Of a DNA stretch of 64,000 bases, positions 40,250-51,736 are shown piece by piece (within the stretch, counting starts at the first letter, position 1; every line of letters starts with the position of its first letter). The position numbers and the translations under genes were made by a program. Under the pieces are notes generated by a model, which saw only the letters and a list, made by a program, of their open reading frames with translations, searched no databases and was not told where the DNA came from. The stretch is from Chlorokybus atmophyticus (lineage: Eukaryota > Streptophyta > Chlorokybophyceae > Chlorokybales > Chlorokybaceae), in assembly GCA_009103225.1 (NCBI GenBank), contig RHPI01002533.1, positions 1,555,186-1,619,185 of the forward strand, written 5' to 3'.

Positions 40250-40475
40250 CGCACCGTACAAAAGCCACGTTGCCAGTGCTGCTTTCCATGCTGGCAATGT
40301 GTGCTGAGGACAGTTGCCGTTTAGACTAATTCAAATGGTTGGAACATAGGCTGCATGCTGCAGTGCGTCGTACGAAAGTCACGTAGCCAAATGCTGCCTT
40401 TCCCTGCTGGCAATGTGCGGGGGACAGTTGCCATTTAACTAGATAGATGGTTGGAACGTGCTGCATACTGCAGAA
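40250..40475. repeat. Diverged tandem duplication, period about 112 bp
   Basis: Two adjacent copies, about 40250-40365 and 40366-40475. Shared blocks in the same order are a CGTACRAAAGYCACGT-like start, GCTGGCAATGTG, GACAGTTGCC, ATGGTTGGAACR and a CTGCATRCTGCA end. Substitutions and small indels show age. Confidence 0.75.
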
Positions 40476-40515
40476 CATGACAATGCGAGCGCTGTCAGGT
40501 TCTTTGCGCAACTGG

Positions 40516-42056
40516 ACTTGCAACCAGACGATAGCTAATGTTAACAACAAGCTTATTCAGCTTGCTCGACTAGATTAAATTATGGCAGTGAGGCTCAGCC
40601 GTGAATGAGAATTCTCATCAAGGCTGTGCGTATTGGCATAGCCTTACAGAACAGTGCGAAATGCACATCCGACGACTAAGAGTGCGCACAAGACCACGTG
40701 AGCAATAGACACCTAGTTGCATGATACTATCCAACATGCGTTGAAAATACTAGTATTTATCGTATTTATCTCACAAATAAAAATACCATTATAATACCAT
40801 CTAAAATATATTGCTTGGAAAGATTCAGTGCTTACACGATGCAATGACTGAATTCCACTTACGTATTGCGTATGTACACACTAACATGAACATCCGCTGC
40901 ACGCGGCGACTGTGGTGAGTTGTTTGGGCTTAAGAATAGTTGCATATACACGGTTGGGCGTCATTATTGATAGCCCATTTTTCAATGCATGGTCACATAG
41001 TGTATCGTATGCGAGTCGTATTTCATATCACATACGTAAAAATTCCTTTAAAACTTATCGTATTGATGTCGTGTCGTATTCGTATCCGTACTTTGTATCG
41101 TGCATGTCATGATTTGGGATACATTGTGACAAACCTCACTCCTGGTAGTGTCTTTTCTTACAATAGCCTAGTGGTCGGGCCCCAATTGTTACGATGGTAT
41201 TAAAGCTTGGCGTCTCAGGTGCAATTTCCGGGGACTGAGGCAGATCCAAGGCAAAGACAAAAACATTTGGGGCAGCTTGCCCTAGGCGCGGGATCACGAC
41301 CTGTGCGCCGAGCCAATTGAACCAAAGGCCGCGTGAGTAGGTGCGATGCGATGGCAAGTCGCGTGGTGAGGACGGCCATTCGATCGGTTTGGGCTGTTCG
41401 TGGGCCGGATCCAACAGGCCGCGGGCAGACCAATCATGGTACGGTCGCGAACATGGCGACATGGGCTAGTGCCTTATTGGATTATGAGGAACTCATGGGT
41501 TAAATTGGGGAGGAAGGCTCATGGTAGCGTGTTTTGCTACCATAGCGTAGTGGTCGGAGCGTCCTTGTTACAGTGCAACTCTGCTGCACCACAAGAATTT
41601 TGCTAAAAATGGTGGCGGCGGCGGTCGCGCCGATGGGTAGGTTGGGTGCGCACTTGAGCAAGCACGGTGTTGATGACGCCCACAGCGCCAACGAGAACAA
41701 GGAACAGCTGCTGCGGCTTCAACCATAGTAGTTGTTTACTTGCCACGCTTGGCAAGGCTGCCAGCTGCTCGGCTTTTGTGCACCGCTCGTTAGGCCGGCA
41801 TCGCTGGCTACGGCGGCATCATGCCAGAGGGCACCAAGATGCGATTGCGCACAACAGGTGCGCACAAGCATACTGTTTCTTGCGCGTCCTCAGAGCCTAT
41901 AAGCTAGCGAGTACTACTGCGTCACATCTGAACTTGCAACCAGATGATAGTTAATGTTAACAACAAGCTTATCCGGCTTGACACGCTTGCTTGAGTAGAT
42001 TAAATTTTGGCAGTGAGGCTCAGCCGTGGATGAGAGTCCTCATCAAGGCTGTGTGT
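40516..42056. repeat. Pair of direct repeats (115 and 125 bp) about 1.4 kb apart
   Basis: Copy A 40516-40630 and copy B 41932-42056 share ACTTGCAACCAGAYGATAG, TTAACAACAAGCTTAT, GATTAAATT and GGCAGTGAGGCTCAGCCGTG, then a hairpin with matching changes in its arms (ATGAG-AATT-CTCAT in A, GATGAG-AGTC-CTCATC in B). Copy B has about 9 extra bases. They may be the ends of a small terminal-repeat element or two copies of one dispersed repeat. Confidence 0.65.
41142..41575. repeat. Pair of ~54-bp direct repeats with a tRNA A-box-like core
   Basis: Copies at about 41142-41195 and 41523-41575 share TAGTGG around a TAGC-x-TAGTGGTCGG core and end GTTAC. The core fits an RNA polymerase III A-box, but no B-box was seen at the right distance. 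A 40-codon open frame (41609-41728, ending KEQLLRLQP) follows the second copy and may be a fragment of a mobile-element gene. Confidence 0.4.
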
Positions 42057-42717
42057 TCCAGCAAATCCGATTTTGACATCGCACTCGACGCCAAAATTTC
42101 ACCACTCGCATGCTTACAATACAAATAGCTCAAGCCGTTGACGCTTATCGCCGCACGCTGCGAGTGGCAGCACTGGGTCACAACTCGGAGGAGAGGCCCC
42201 GAGTGGGGACCCAATATAGTCGGGGACAGCTGTTAGCAGCTGTAGCCGCAACACAGACGATTAGCAGGCATGCTACTACTGGTGAGCACCAACGTGCCAA
42301 CACTATAGCATGGAGGCAGAGCTGAATTTGTGCGAGGACACGGGGGAAGTGTACTGGATGTGGGGCCACATTTTGTACGCGCATACCTGCATGGGCACTA
42401 GTTGCCTACGCACGGAGCACGAGCTCGGTGTAACAACAGCACTGGTGGCTCACGTGTAGCAGCTGGCTTATTACGCAATGTTGTCAACCACCTGGCGAAT
42501 GGCTACGCCACACTAGGCCGAGAACATTCCTGAGATCTTGTACAACTTGTTGGCTATCCTTGCAGAGCATAGAAAATACCAGAATAGGCGTGTCGCACGC
42601 GCTGGGGGGACATCTCAAGAACGGAAATGGCGTTCGTGAAGTGCGCTAATTTGTGCGTTCTCGCAACAACTGCTGCCACCATGTTGTCAAACCTTTGCCA
42701 TCTCCGCGGGCAAGCTG

Positions 42718-42870
42718 CTGTCAATACTTTGCCGACTACTCGATGTGATTGGTATAAATTGCCACGTTACAACGCACATGTTGCATTCACTATGTTGTCA
42801 ATACTTGCCAACTACTCTATGTTATTGGCATGAGTTACCACGTTACAACGCACATGGTGCATTCTCTCTG
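42718..42870. repeat. Tandem duplication, period about 76 bp
   Basis: Two copies, about 42718-42795 and 42796-42870, share GTCAATACTT, GCCRACTACTC, ATTGG, CCACGTTACAACGCACATG and TGCATTC in order. They lie just left of the inverted-repeat element. Confidence 0.7.
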
Positions 42871-43171
42871 TTGTAAAATCTGTGCCGACAGAATGCCTTT
42901 GTTGTTTACCGTATTTACCCGTTGATAGTGCCCCCTTTCTAATGTAGTGCCCCCCCAAAATTCAAAAGGGGGTAATTGTACCCCGCGGGGGCACTCTATT
43001 CGAAAGGGGGCATTACATGATATGAAGATTACGCTAACTGACCGTATCTGGCTGCATTCAGCGTGATACAAAGCAACAACATAAGAGACAAAACCGTAAC
43101 TCAAGTGTAACTTGCTGTAATCTATGTGTTATCCTACAGTAAGGGGGCACAATTGTACACGAGAAGGGGGC

Positions 43172-43480
43172 TGTAAGAAGAGGGGGTGCTCCCTCCTCCC
43201 TTAATCCCCTACCCCAACACCACCACCAGCCACGCCGCCCACGCCGCCGCCGCCAGGGGCAACTGCCTGAGCAGAAGAACCCCTGGCTATGGCGGCCGAT
43301 ATCCACATGAGAGTCATGTCTCATGTCGATATCAGCGTTACAGATAAGTAACACTACATTAGGGCCTTAACATAGGTTAACGGCCCTAATATGGCTTAAT
43401 AGGCTGTATAATCTCGTTGGGACCCGTATTTAATCCTAAATAAGGGCGGGGAACCTCTATGGAGGTAGCACACCGTTACT
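43172..43480 (-). repeat. 3' LTR of gypsy element 1
   Basis: 309 bp, similar to 49723-50057 but lacking 26 bp that include GTTAGCAGCACCGCC, and with its terminal base changed (GTTACT instead of GTTACA). Otherwise the two copies differ at only a few positions. Confidence 0.92.
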
Positions 43481-43602
43481 TTCCCCCCCACTTAGGTTTC
43501 AATGTGCTTATTAAAGGGTTAGCAAAGCCCCACTACGAGTAAAAAAACGAAAGTAGTAAGAGAATTAGGGCCGAAGCGGTAAAGATGTCTGCCAGCACCC
43601 TT

Positions 43603-46600
43603 TTACCGTCCGCGTCTGGACACAGTACTCCAGTACCCCCGAAAAATCTCTTGGCAGTTGGTAAGATTCCTTTCGGGCTCCCATGTATTGTGCTCAACAC
43701 TATACCCTTTTCATTTCACCAAGTAAGACGGCGCGCGTCCGCGTCGAGGCTTACGATAACTCAGGATTGCTTCCACCACATACTCAAAAGTATCATCGCC
43801 ATCCACTGCAACGGGGGGTGGAGGAGGTTGAACCCGACCGACAGAAAGGTACGGTTTCAGTACACTCACATGAAACACATTGTGAATGCGTATCGATCTC
43901 GGCAAGTCCAAACGATACGCGTGAGTGCCGACCCGATCAATCACTTTAAAAGGGCTTATCCAGCAAGGGAAAAACTTGCGGGTACCCACTCCCTTGATGG
44001 ATATGTTTTTGGTGCTGAGAAGCACCGAAAAGCCCACATCGTAGTTGGCCTCTGTACGATGCGCATCAGCATGGGCTTTTTGTCTGTCTTGCGCTGCGCG
44101 CAGCCAGTCCTTTGCCAATGCTAACCTATCCTGCATGGCCGAAGCCATCCCGCGCGCTGCAGGTACGCGAGTTATGTCGGTAGCGAGCAACTTAATGTTT
44201 GCAGGACTCAGTGGATGCACTCCATAATTCAAGAAAAACGGAGTTTCCTGCACACTCTCTTGCCATGCATGCTTAATCGCGGACTCAGCCATTGGGAGAT
44301 AAACATCCCAATCAGATTGGTTCGGACTCACATGATGCCGGATGGTTTCCTCAATCACGTGATTGGCGCGCTTTGTCTGACCATCCGTCTGTGGATGGTA
44401 AGCTGTGCTCATGTTCTGGTGAATATGTAAAAAGCTGCATAGCGACTTCCAGAACTGAGCTACAAATTGCGGATCGTGATCGGATACGAAGTTACGAGGC
44501 AAGCCATGTAACTTAAACACAAAGGCGACAAAAACCATCGCTAACTCATGGGAGCCTATTTCCGTGCGGCAAGGGACAATGTGAACCATTTTTGTTAAAC
44601 GGTCCACAAAAACTGCACCCGCAGTGTGTTCTAATGCTGTCTCCGGGAGCTCAAAAATTAGATCCATACTCACACTTTCCCACTTGCCATCAGGAACAGG
44701 CAAAGGTCGCAGCAACCCAGCGGGTTTTTGACGTAACGGCTTGTCACGCTGACATTTGTCACACGTGTCAACATCATGCTTCACGACAGGCAACGATAGC
44801 CACCAGTACAACTGTTGCGCTGCCTTAATAATCTTGCGACCCCCAAAGTGCCCAGCATACGGTGGATTGTGTACTTCAGCTATGCATTTCATGCGTTACC
44901 CAGCATGGTCAGGTATCACCAAGCTGGCGCCCATATATTACAAGTTGTCTCTTTTGTTAAACTTTTGTACATTCTCTTGTATAGAGAACCATAGGTCTAA
45001 TGCATACCCCTGTAAAACAGCTTCGACAAACTCATCATCAGGAGGCAATGTACCCTGCGTTGCAAGCAACTGCGCACGCATAACTGCCAACAATGACGGA
45101 CAGCGACTCAGAGGATCTGCCACGTTGGTCCTGCCCGGCCGGTATACCCATTCAAAGGTAAGCCGCGACAGGAACTCATTCCAGCGAGCTTGCCTACGCG
45201 ACATGTTTAGCTGTGTTTAGAAGTACACCAACGGGTTGTGATCGGTCACCACTGTGAACTGAACTCCCTCCAAGTAACATCGCCATGTTTCAAGAGCATG
45301 CACTATACCAAGCAATTCCTACTCAGTGGTAGTGTAGTTCACCTCTCCTGGGATGAATTTCCTACTCTCATAAGCACATGGTCGGCCATTCTGTAGCAAT
45401 ACTGCACCACACTCAAGGGTGGAGGCATTGTTTATCACAGTGAAGTGTTTATCCCAATTTGGCAATGCCAATACTGGTGCCGAAGTCAAAGCCAGCTTCA
45501 CTTGTTGCATAGCAGCTTCTTGTGCTGCTGTCCAAGAGAATGGGGCAGCCTTTCGCAACAGTTTTGTCAAAGGCACCACAACTGTAGAGTACCCCATCAT
45601 AAACTTGCGAACATAGTTGGCCAACCCCATAAATGATCGCAACTGATGGATACTCTTAGGTTGAGGCCAATCTTTTACCTTTTACTTGCACTTTGCGAGG
45701 GTCAGGTTTGACACCCGCTCCACTCACAATATGCCCTAAGAATGGCAACTGTGTCTTGCCAAAGTCACACTTTGACAAGTTGGCAAACAAGCGATGTGCT
45801 TGCAGTCAAGCGAGCATCGCTTCTAGTGCCTTTTGTGCTCTTCTTTTGTTTTACTGAAAGCAATAATGTCATCCAAGTAAACCATAACATGCTTGCCCAG
45901 TATATTACCAAAGATTTTATTCATTTCCTTCTGAAACACCGCAGGTGCATTTCTCACTCCAAAAGGTAACACTTTGTACTGATAATGACCTGAAGGTGTT
46001 CTAAATGCTGTCTTCTAAACATCAGAAGGGTGAATACGGATTTGATGATAACCGCTTGTCAAGTATAGCGTACCAAATTACGCATTCCCCGACAGCTTAT
46101 CAAACACATCATCAGTCCGTGGTAACGGGTATCGATTATTTATCGTGATCTTGTTCAAAGCACAATAATCTACACACATGCGCAATTTCCCATTCTTTTT
46201 CATCACAAACAAAATGGGTGCGCCAAAGGGTGACGAACTTGGTTCAATCAGACCCTTCTCCAACAACTCCTTGATTTGAGTTTCCATTTCCCCCCTCTCA
46301 TTTGGGTTGAGCCTATATATAGGCTAGAACAGAGGTTCACTATCAGGAAGTAATGGTATTGTGTGTCCGACACCTCGATCAGGGGGTAAGCCTGGCAACT
46401 CATCTGAGAATATGTTCTAATATTCTCAATGATGTTTGCAACACCTTCCGTACTGCCTGGCACAAAGCCATCAGACGACGTTACGTGCACAAGGAAAGCC
46501 GGTGTGTTTGTACGCAACGCATGCTTCACTTGCATTGCGGTGAGAAGCGCGGGGTCAGATTGCTTATGTACCAAGCTATAGGACCCTCTCACAGACAGCG

Positions 46601-47032
46601 TCACTCGCTTATGACCCTTTTTCACTGTGCACAGTTGTGCACCAGTATCCAATGTCATATTGACACTTTCCTGCCATTCCTGTCCGAGTACCACATCAAC
46701 ACCAGTTATGTTGATGGACACCACTATGAAGGCGAGGTCGGCATGATAGCTACCAATCTTTACCGTCATTTAACTTCTCCTTTCACTGGCAACGTACCCC
46801 CAGCACCGGCAGCTGAAAATGCTGAGGGTTTACACGCTACTTTATTGCGCACAACCCATTGTTCCTCAATAAAGTTGTGTGTTGCACCAGTGTCAATTAA
46901 GAACGAACTGGTTATCCCTTGCATTGTGCCACTTAATGTCCACAACAGAGGTACAACCGTCCTTGAAAAGTAGCCAAGAGTCCGTGACCAATGCGAGGGT
47001 TGAGTAAAATTGCTGACAATCGCACTATCCAT
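43603..47032 (-). pseudogene. Gypsy element 1 pol: protease, RT, RNase H, integrase, chromodomain (broken)
   Basis: Fragments in order on the minus strand: 47032-46766 protease with FLIDTGATHNFIEE; 46769-46248 continues after a frameshift; 46287-46078 RT start ([20 protein letters not shown]); 45642-45319 RT/RNase H junction, where the usual DAST reads NAST; 45204-44938 RNase H end (ADPLSRCPS); 44892-43711 zinc-binding H..H..C..C domain and DDE integrase core ([30 protein letters not shown]). The chromodomain (EYVVEAILSYRKPRRG) is cut by TGA at 43711-43713 where element 2 has Trp, and then continues to TAA at 43603-43605. Several frameshifts and stops make it non-functional. Confidence 0.92.
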
Positions 47033-47367
47033 GTTTCACGCTTGCTAAATTGCTTCAACACAGTTCCCCCTCAAGTGTGTTTCAACCATGAGCCATGATA
47101 TTTAGGCACCATCACTACCACACTTAAGGTTCTGTGCTTACTTTGCAACTCAATCAAAGTGTGCAACACATTGGTAAGCATGTTAAACTCCACATGTACC
47201 AACACACAAGCATTCTCGTCCACCTTTTCAACATCAAAAAGTGGCAACCTGCTATGTGCTTGCTATGCATGCGTCATTACATGCACTTGGGACAGCTCAT
47301 TAAACCAGTTTGCTACTAGTACAAGCAACTGGTTATCAACCAATTCTACATCAGTCACGGCGTAATC

Positions 47368-48843
47368 CTATTCAACCTTCTTGGCCTTGCCCTTCCCCTT
47401 GATTGGGCAGTTGTTTGCGATGTGGCCAGGCTGATTACAGACGTAACAGGTGCGAGCAGCAGCAGGCATGGCACCACCAGCAAATGCGCCACTGGTAGAA
47501 GCACCAAATGTCTTCACCTTCTTTGCCAAGTGTGCACTCGGATGAGAGAAACGCTTTCCTCCCACCCCCGGCGGCTTGGCCGAAACTGCCACATGTGACT
47601 TGTCCTGCACCGCCGTGTCATCATTGTACACGTACACGCTCAGCTTCTGCAGCTTGGCCAAGTTCTCTGGAACCCAAGGAAGTCCCGTTGCCGTGTTGTA
47701 CTGCAGCTGATCATGCACACGCGCATCCAAGCCGCGCTTGTACAACTCAAGCTGCTCGGCCTTGTCCATAGGCATGAGGCCGCTGTTTGCACGACCCACC
47801 AATGCCAAAAACTCCTGCAGATAGGCTGAGGCCGCCCGACCATTCTGGCGCAACTTGCTGAGCTTGTTGCGAGCTTGAGTAGCCGGGTCCATGCCACCAT
47901 AGCGTTCCATCAGGAACTGGTAAAGTGCCTCCACTGTCTTGGCAGCACCATCTTCTGTCCGCCTCGCCCATTCGGCGAGAGCATCAGATGGCATGAGCAA
48001 CTCAGCAACAGCAATGTGCTCATTAACCGAGCGCTTGAGTGCCGTCAAGTAGTGCTCGACAGTGACCACCCAGTCGTGAATGCTGACGCTGCCGTTAGGC
48101 TTGAACTTCTTAGGCTTGTTCAGCGCTGTCACCGGCAGACCTGCTGATGCCCCAGCTGCGGAAGTAGCCCCCACCACTTGTTGCCGCAGCGCCACCAACT
48201 TAGATTGCATCGAGTCGAGGCAAGCTGCCAACTTCACCCGAGCAGTTAACTTGTTCTCCAAGTCAAGCCCCAAGTATCAGAACACATCCTTGCAGCGTTG
48301 CTGGGTTTCTATCATCAAGTCGGTCAGAGCCTCAAACGCCAAGCGGTTCCCTTCGTACGGGGGTGGCTTGCCGTATATGGCCATGAGAGCAGCCACCTTC
48401 GAATCACCACACACGAATGGCGGAACATTGTTCGTCAACTTGTGCTCAAGCATGCGGATCACAAACTCCTTGCTTGCGCGAGGGAGTGTACCAAAGTCCG
48501 TCTCATAGCCATCATGAACAGTCTGAGCCCATGCATCCCATGTTTCCTTACGAAGCTGTGGGTGGGCATCAAGCAGAGCTTTACGCCCATCTGCATACTT
48601 CTTAATGGCCCCGCCAATGACATTGTGAGTGTCCACTACAGCTGGTGCAGTGTGAGTGTCCACTGCAATTAGTGCACTCTGAGAAGACTGGTCAGGCAAA
48701 GCATCGCTGTCTTCCTTGTCTTCTTCTTTGTCACTGATAGTAAGCTTATAGCTTTCACTCGTGTCAGAGTAGTTCACTTCCTCTTCACTCGATGGCTCAT
48801 ATGATGTGGACTTCTCCACATCATCCCCTCCTTGGTCAGACAT
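47368..48843 (-). pseudogene. Gypsy element 1 gag with CCHC zinc knuckle (one internal TGA)
   Basis: The frame starts MSDQGGDDVE at 48843 and ends KGKGKAKKVE, with a single internal TGA at 48277-48279. Element 2 has Trp at that codon (CKDLFWYL). The Ty3-type capsid region contains DWVVTVEHYLTAL, AELLMPSDALAEWARR and FLMERYG; the nucleocapsid ends in CYVCNQPGHIANNC. The acidic, Ser-rich N-terminus is shared with element 2. Apart from one stop the frame is intact. Confidence 0.92.
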
Positions 48844-49709
48844 CTGCCAAAGAATACAAGCCGTCAATAGTAGAATTGTGCAAGTGCACAAAACACACAA
48901 GTTGTGCACTGCAAAAGTGTTAAAATGTATAGATTTTGTCTCGTCAAGTTTCAAGTGCTTAACGTGGAGTATTCAGCTTAGACAAGAGCTCTCCACACAC
49001 CTTTCATCTAGACACTCACTCTGAACCAGACCGCACGCGGCGGTTCACAAGTTACAACTTGTCAAAGTTTTCACTTTGTACAACTCAGTTCAACCCACAA
49101 TTGTAATTGACACACAGGGTGCCAAAATCTCGTTGAATCAATCTTACAGGCTGATATCAGCAAGTTGTGAGTTGTGAGTTTAATATCGGCAGCACAGAGT
49201 GACTCTGGCGGCCTCACCGCACTGACTGGCGGTAACGGCAGCCGATGTTGCCACCGAATTGCCTTACAAGGGTTGGTTTTGTGAATACAATGTCACACCC
49301 TTCACACCACCACGAATCCACGTGGTGGCAAGCACACAAGCACAAGCACAGTAATGTTATCACAATAATGTGATCACAAGTGATGTGCTGCGCATGCAAT
49401 GCTTGGGGGATAGGCTGCCTGAGTGGTCGCCTTCCCCAACAGCAAGCTAGGCTAGGCTAGGCTAAGGCAGCTAGGCTGCGCTACGCTAGCAGGCAAGCAT
49501 GCAAGCTAACTACACCAGCAGCAGCGTTTAACTACTACAACAACAACAACAACAACTAACAACCACCACTACCCACCGTAGTGGGTAGCGGCTGCTAGTG
49601 CCGCCTTTGCCGCCGCTGCAGTCGCTGCCGCCTAAGCCCGCCGCCTGCCGCTGCTGCCGCCTCTGTGCCGCCAGAGCCGCCGCCCCTCCCACAGGCCCTC
49701 GCCGCCCTT

Positions 49710-49721
49710 GCTCCGATACCA
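49710..49721 (-). other. Primer-binding site of gypsy element 1
   Basis: Read on the minus strand, TGGTATCGGAGC lies one base after the 5' LTR. It matches the complement of the initiator-tRNA-Met 3' end used by many plant retrotransposons (TGGTATCAGAGC) except for one base. The leader beyond it contains CAACAAC and GCTAG microsatellites (49440-49560). Confidence 0.85.
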
Positions 49722-49722
49722 A

Positions 49723-50057
49723 TGTAAGAAGAGGGGGTGCTCCCTCCTCCCTTAAATCCCCTACCCCACCACCACCACCAGCCACGCCGCCCACGCCGCC
49801 GCCGCCAGGGGCAACTGCCTGAGCAGAAGATCCCCTGGCTATGGCGGCCGCGTTAGCAGCACCGCCATGTGGTTGATATCGACATGAGACATGAGTCTCA
49901 TGTCGATAACAATGTTACAGATAAGTAACACTACATTAGGGCCTTAACATAAGTTAACGGCCTTAATATGGCTTAATAGGCTGTATAATCCCGTTGGGAC
50001 CCTTATTTAATCCTAAATAAGGGCGGGGAACCTCTATGGAGGTAGCACACCGTTACA
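49723..50057 (-). repeat. 5' LTR of gypsy element 1
   Basis: 335 bp, element-sense ends TGTAAC...CTTACA, so a 5-bp inverted terminus TGTAA/TTACA. It contains an inverted repeat around TCGACATGAG...CTCATGTCGA. Confidence 0.93.
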
Positions 50058-50141
50058 GGGGCATAGTGTAGCCTAACAATGTGCCCCGCTTGAAAATTCA
50101 GGGAGGTAGTAGGGGGGCACTCTGAACGGGTAAATACGGTA

Positions 50142-51736
50142 TGCATGTTTCAACAGTTACCTACTACATGTATATGCGATTGATGTTGGCAAATATGTGC
50201 CAACATCAAACACGCACAACCTGTTGTTATGCATACACATATTATTTTTACAATATTGTTGTGCTAATCATACATGCATACATTTCCCTTAAAGCACTGT
50301 ACAACTGTCAGGAGTCACAAGTTTGCTGTGCAAAAATGACATCACTCGACGTGTTTGGCAAATTTTGCCAGCAATTCGGCGCGCAATAAGACGCTCCCGC
50401 CCACTACAGGCGCATGCATGTAAATTGGTAATATCCGACACTATCACAGCCACGCACGGGACGGGATTCGAACGCACGACCTATGGCTTGGTGAGTGGTG
50501 GACCAACTTGGTCTAAAACGACTCAATCATAAAGGCAAACACCACACATTTCGCAAACGCTACATTATATCTTGTACAACGCCTTTCCGGCTGTAGCTTT
50601 GGTTTGGCCAATTATCTGGCGGCCATAAACCCCTAAAACAGGAAAGAAGCAGTTGGGCCAAGCGCTTTGGCCCGGGAGTTCGGCGGGGACGCGGACGGGG
50701 TAAACAAAGAGATTGGTCCATTATGTGAATTGTTTGCAATAGTGGTGTTGCTAAGTTTGTAATACAAATAACTTAATAAACTCCTCTGCTTCTATTTAGT
50801 GGCTTAGCGGTTCAATGCGCCGCTTGCGCATCCGTTCAAGCCTGCATTCCTCGCGGGTGGACAACGCCAGGGCTTTGCGTCGATGCGCGCATATGATGCG
50901 CAATAGGCTGAAGCGGTCTACTACGCGACGAGCTTGCAGTTGGTATAATTTGCCCAACACGTTCAGTTTTGCACGCAACATAGAGTGCATGTACACTTGC
51001 GTAATTTGCGTTCGAAGGTCTTTGCGCAAAGTTCGCTGACGTGGCCCCCAAAATCTTCAAATTGCGATACACGCCTTTCCCCAAAACCCCGCCAAATGTA
51101 CACTAGCAGTTGTTGTCAGCAATGGCCGGTACAATCATCAGCAATCGCCGCCATCGGGGGCCGTTGCAAGTCCTTTACAAGGTTTATGAATCGGGACCCA
51201 CCAGTCGTGTCAAAAATTAGCAGCAATCGCAAGGTTCGTTTGCAAAAGCTACGTCGCACGGTGACTGACTATGGACTGAGGGATTAATGGGTGCATGAGC
51301 CTGCCTATGCCTGCTTGCCGCTGCCTAAAATGTGACGTTTAGACTGTTGGGTTTGCCGTTGGCTTATATGGACTGACGCAGACGGCCGCGGGCCGAAAGT
51401 GGTTGTCAGTGGCACTGACTGGCCGAGAGTTGTCAACCAATTACCTTTTCGTCGATGTGCACAGACGGCCGTTAGCCGGTAATAATTACACACAGCTGAC
51501 AGCAATCACCGGCAGTTTCCTTGCCGTTACTCTGCTGTTAATATATGACCCTTACCATTTGACAAAAGTTGAAAATTCTTGCCATAAGGCAACACTAACA
51601 TGCCATGCAGCTTGTACAAACCTTAGACTGATTATTTGGTCTTGCAACTGAGCAGCCGACTTGCGCATGAAACTACCTACAACATTGAGTTTCACTGTTG
51701 CACTTATGCGCAGCTTGTCAACCCGTGGGGCCTACC
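50142..51736. other. Intergenic, repeat relics
   Basis: Contains the tRNA-like fragment listed separately. A minus-strand frame at 50796-51029 encodes a basic, helix-prone 77-residue peptide (RAKLNVLGKLYQLQARRVV) that could be an exon of a decayed gene, but no splice context supports it. Otherwise nothing recognised. Confidence 0.35.
50456..50515 (-). other. tRNA-derived fragment (SINE head or tRNA pseudogene)
   Basis: On the minus strand GTTCGAATCCC (50463-50473) is a perfect B-box/T-loop, preceded 20-40 bp upstream by a D-arm-like GACC-AAGTT-GGTC hairpin. The acceptor and T stems do not pair well, so an active tRNA is unlikely. Confidence 0.45.

Larger units (their letters stand above)
43172..50057 (-). 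mobile_element. Ty3/gypsy chromovirus-type LTR retrotransposon, element 1 (minus strand)
   Basis: An almost complete element of 6,886 bp read on the minus strand: 5' LTR 49723-50057, primer-binding site 49710-49721, long leader, gag, pol and 3' LTR 43172-43480. It is flanked by a perfect 5-bp target duplication GGGGC (43167-43171 and 50058-50062). Order protease, reverse transcriptase, RNase H, integrase and a C-terminal chromodomain defines Ty3/gypsy chromoviruses. Stops and frameshifts in gag and pol show it is inactive. The purine tract just inside the 3' LTR (minus strand of 43481-43500) is a run of seven or more G. Confidence 0.93.
42907..50141. mobile_element. TIR element of about 344 bp split by a gypsy insertion
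   Basis: The left end TACCGTATTTACCCGTT (42907-42923) is matched by its perfect reverse complement at 50125-50141. The left arm is 42907-43171 and the right arm 50063-50141; everything between belongs to the retrotransposon and its target duplication. Reading the outer TA as a target-site duplication leaves 15-bp perfect terminal inverted repeats starting CCGTATTTACCC. The arms are rich in AGTGCCCCC and GGGGGCACT blocks in both orientations. No coding capacity: a non-autonomous MITE-like element. Its superfamily is not assigned (TA duplication would fit Tc1/mariner-like or related groups). Confidence 0.75.

Noticed and set aside
41980-42056. Hammerhead/retrozyme core on the minus strand of the direct repeat (TTGATGAGGACTC)
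   Set aside because: The required GAAA after stem II is absent and the first core base is wrong.
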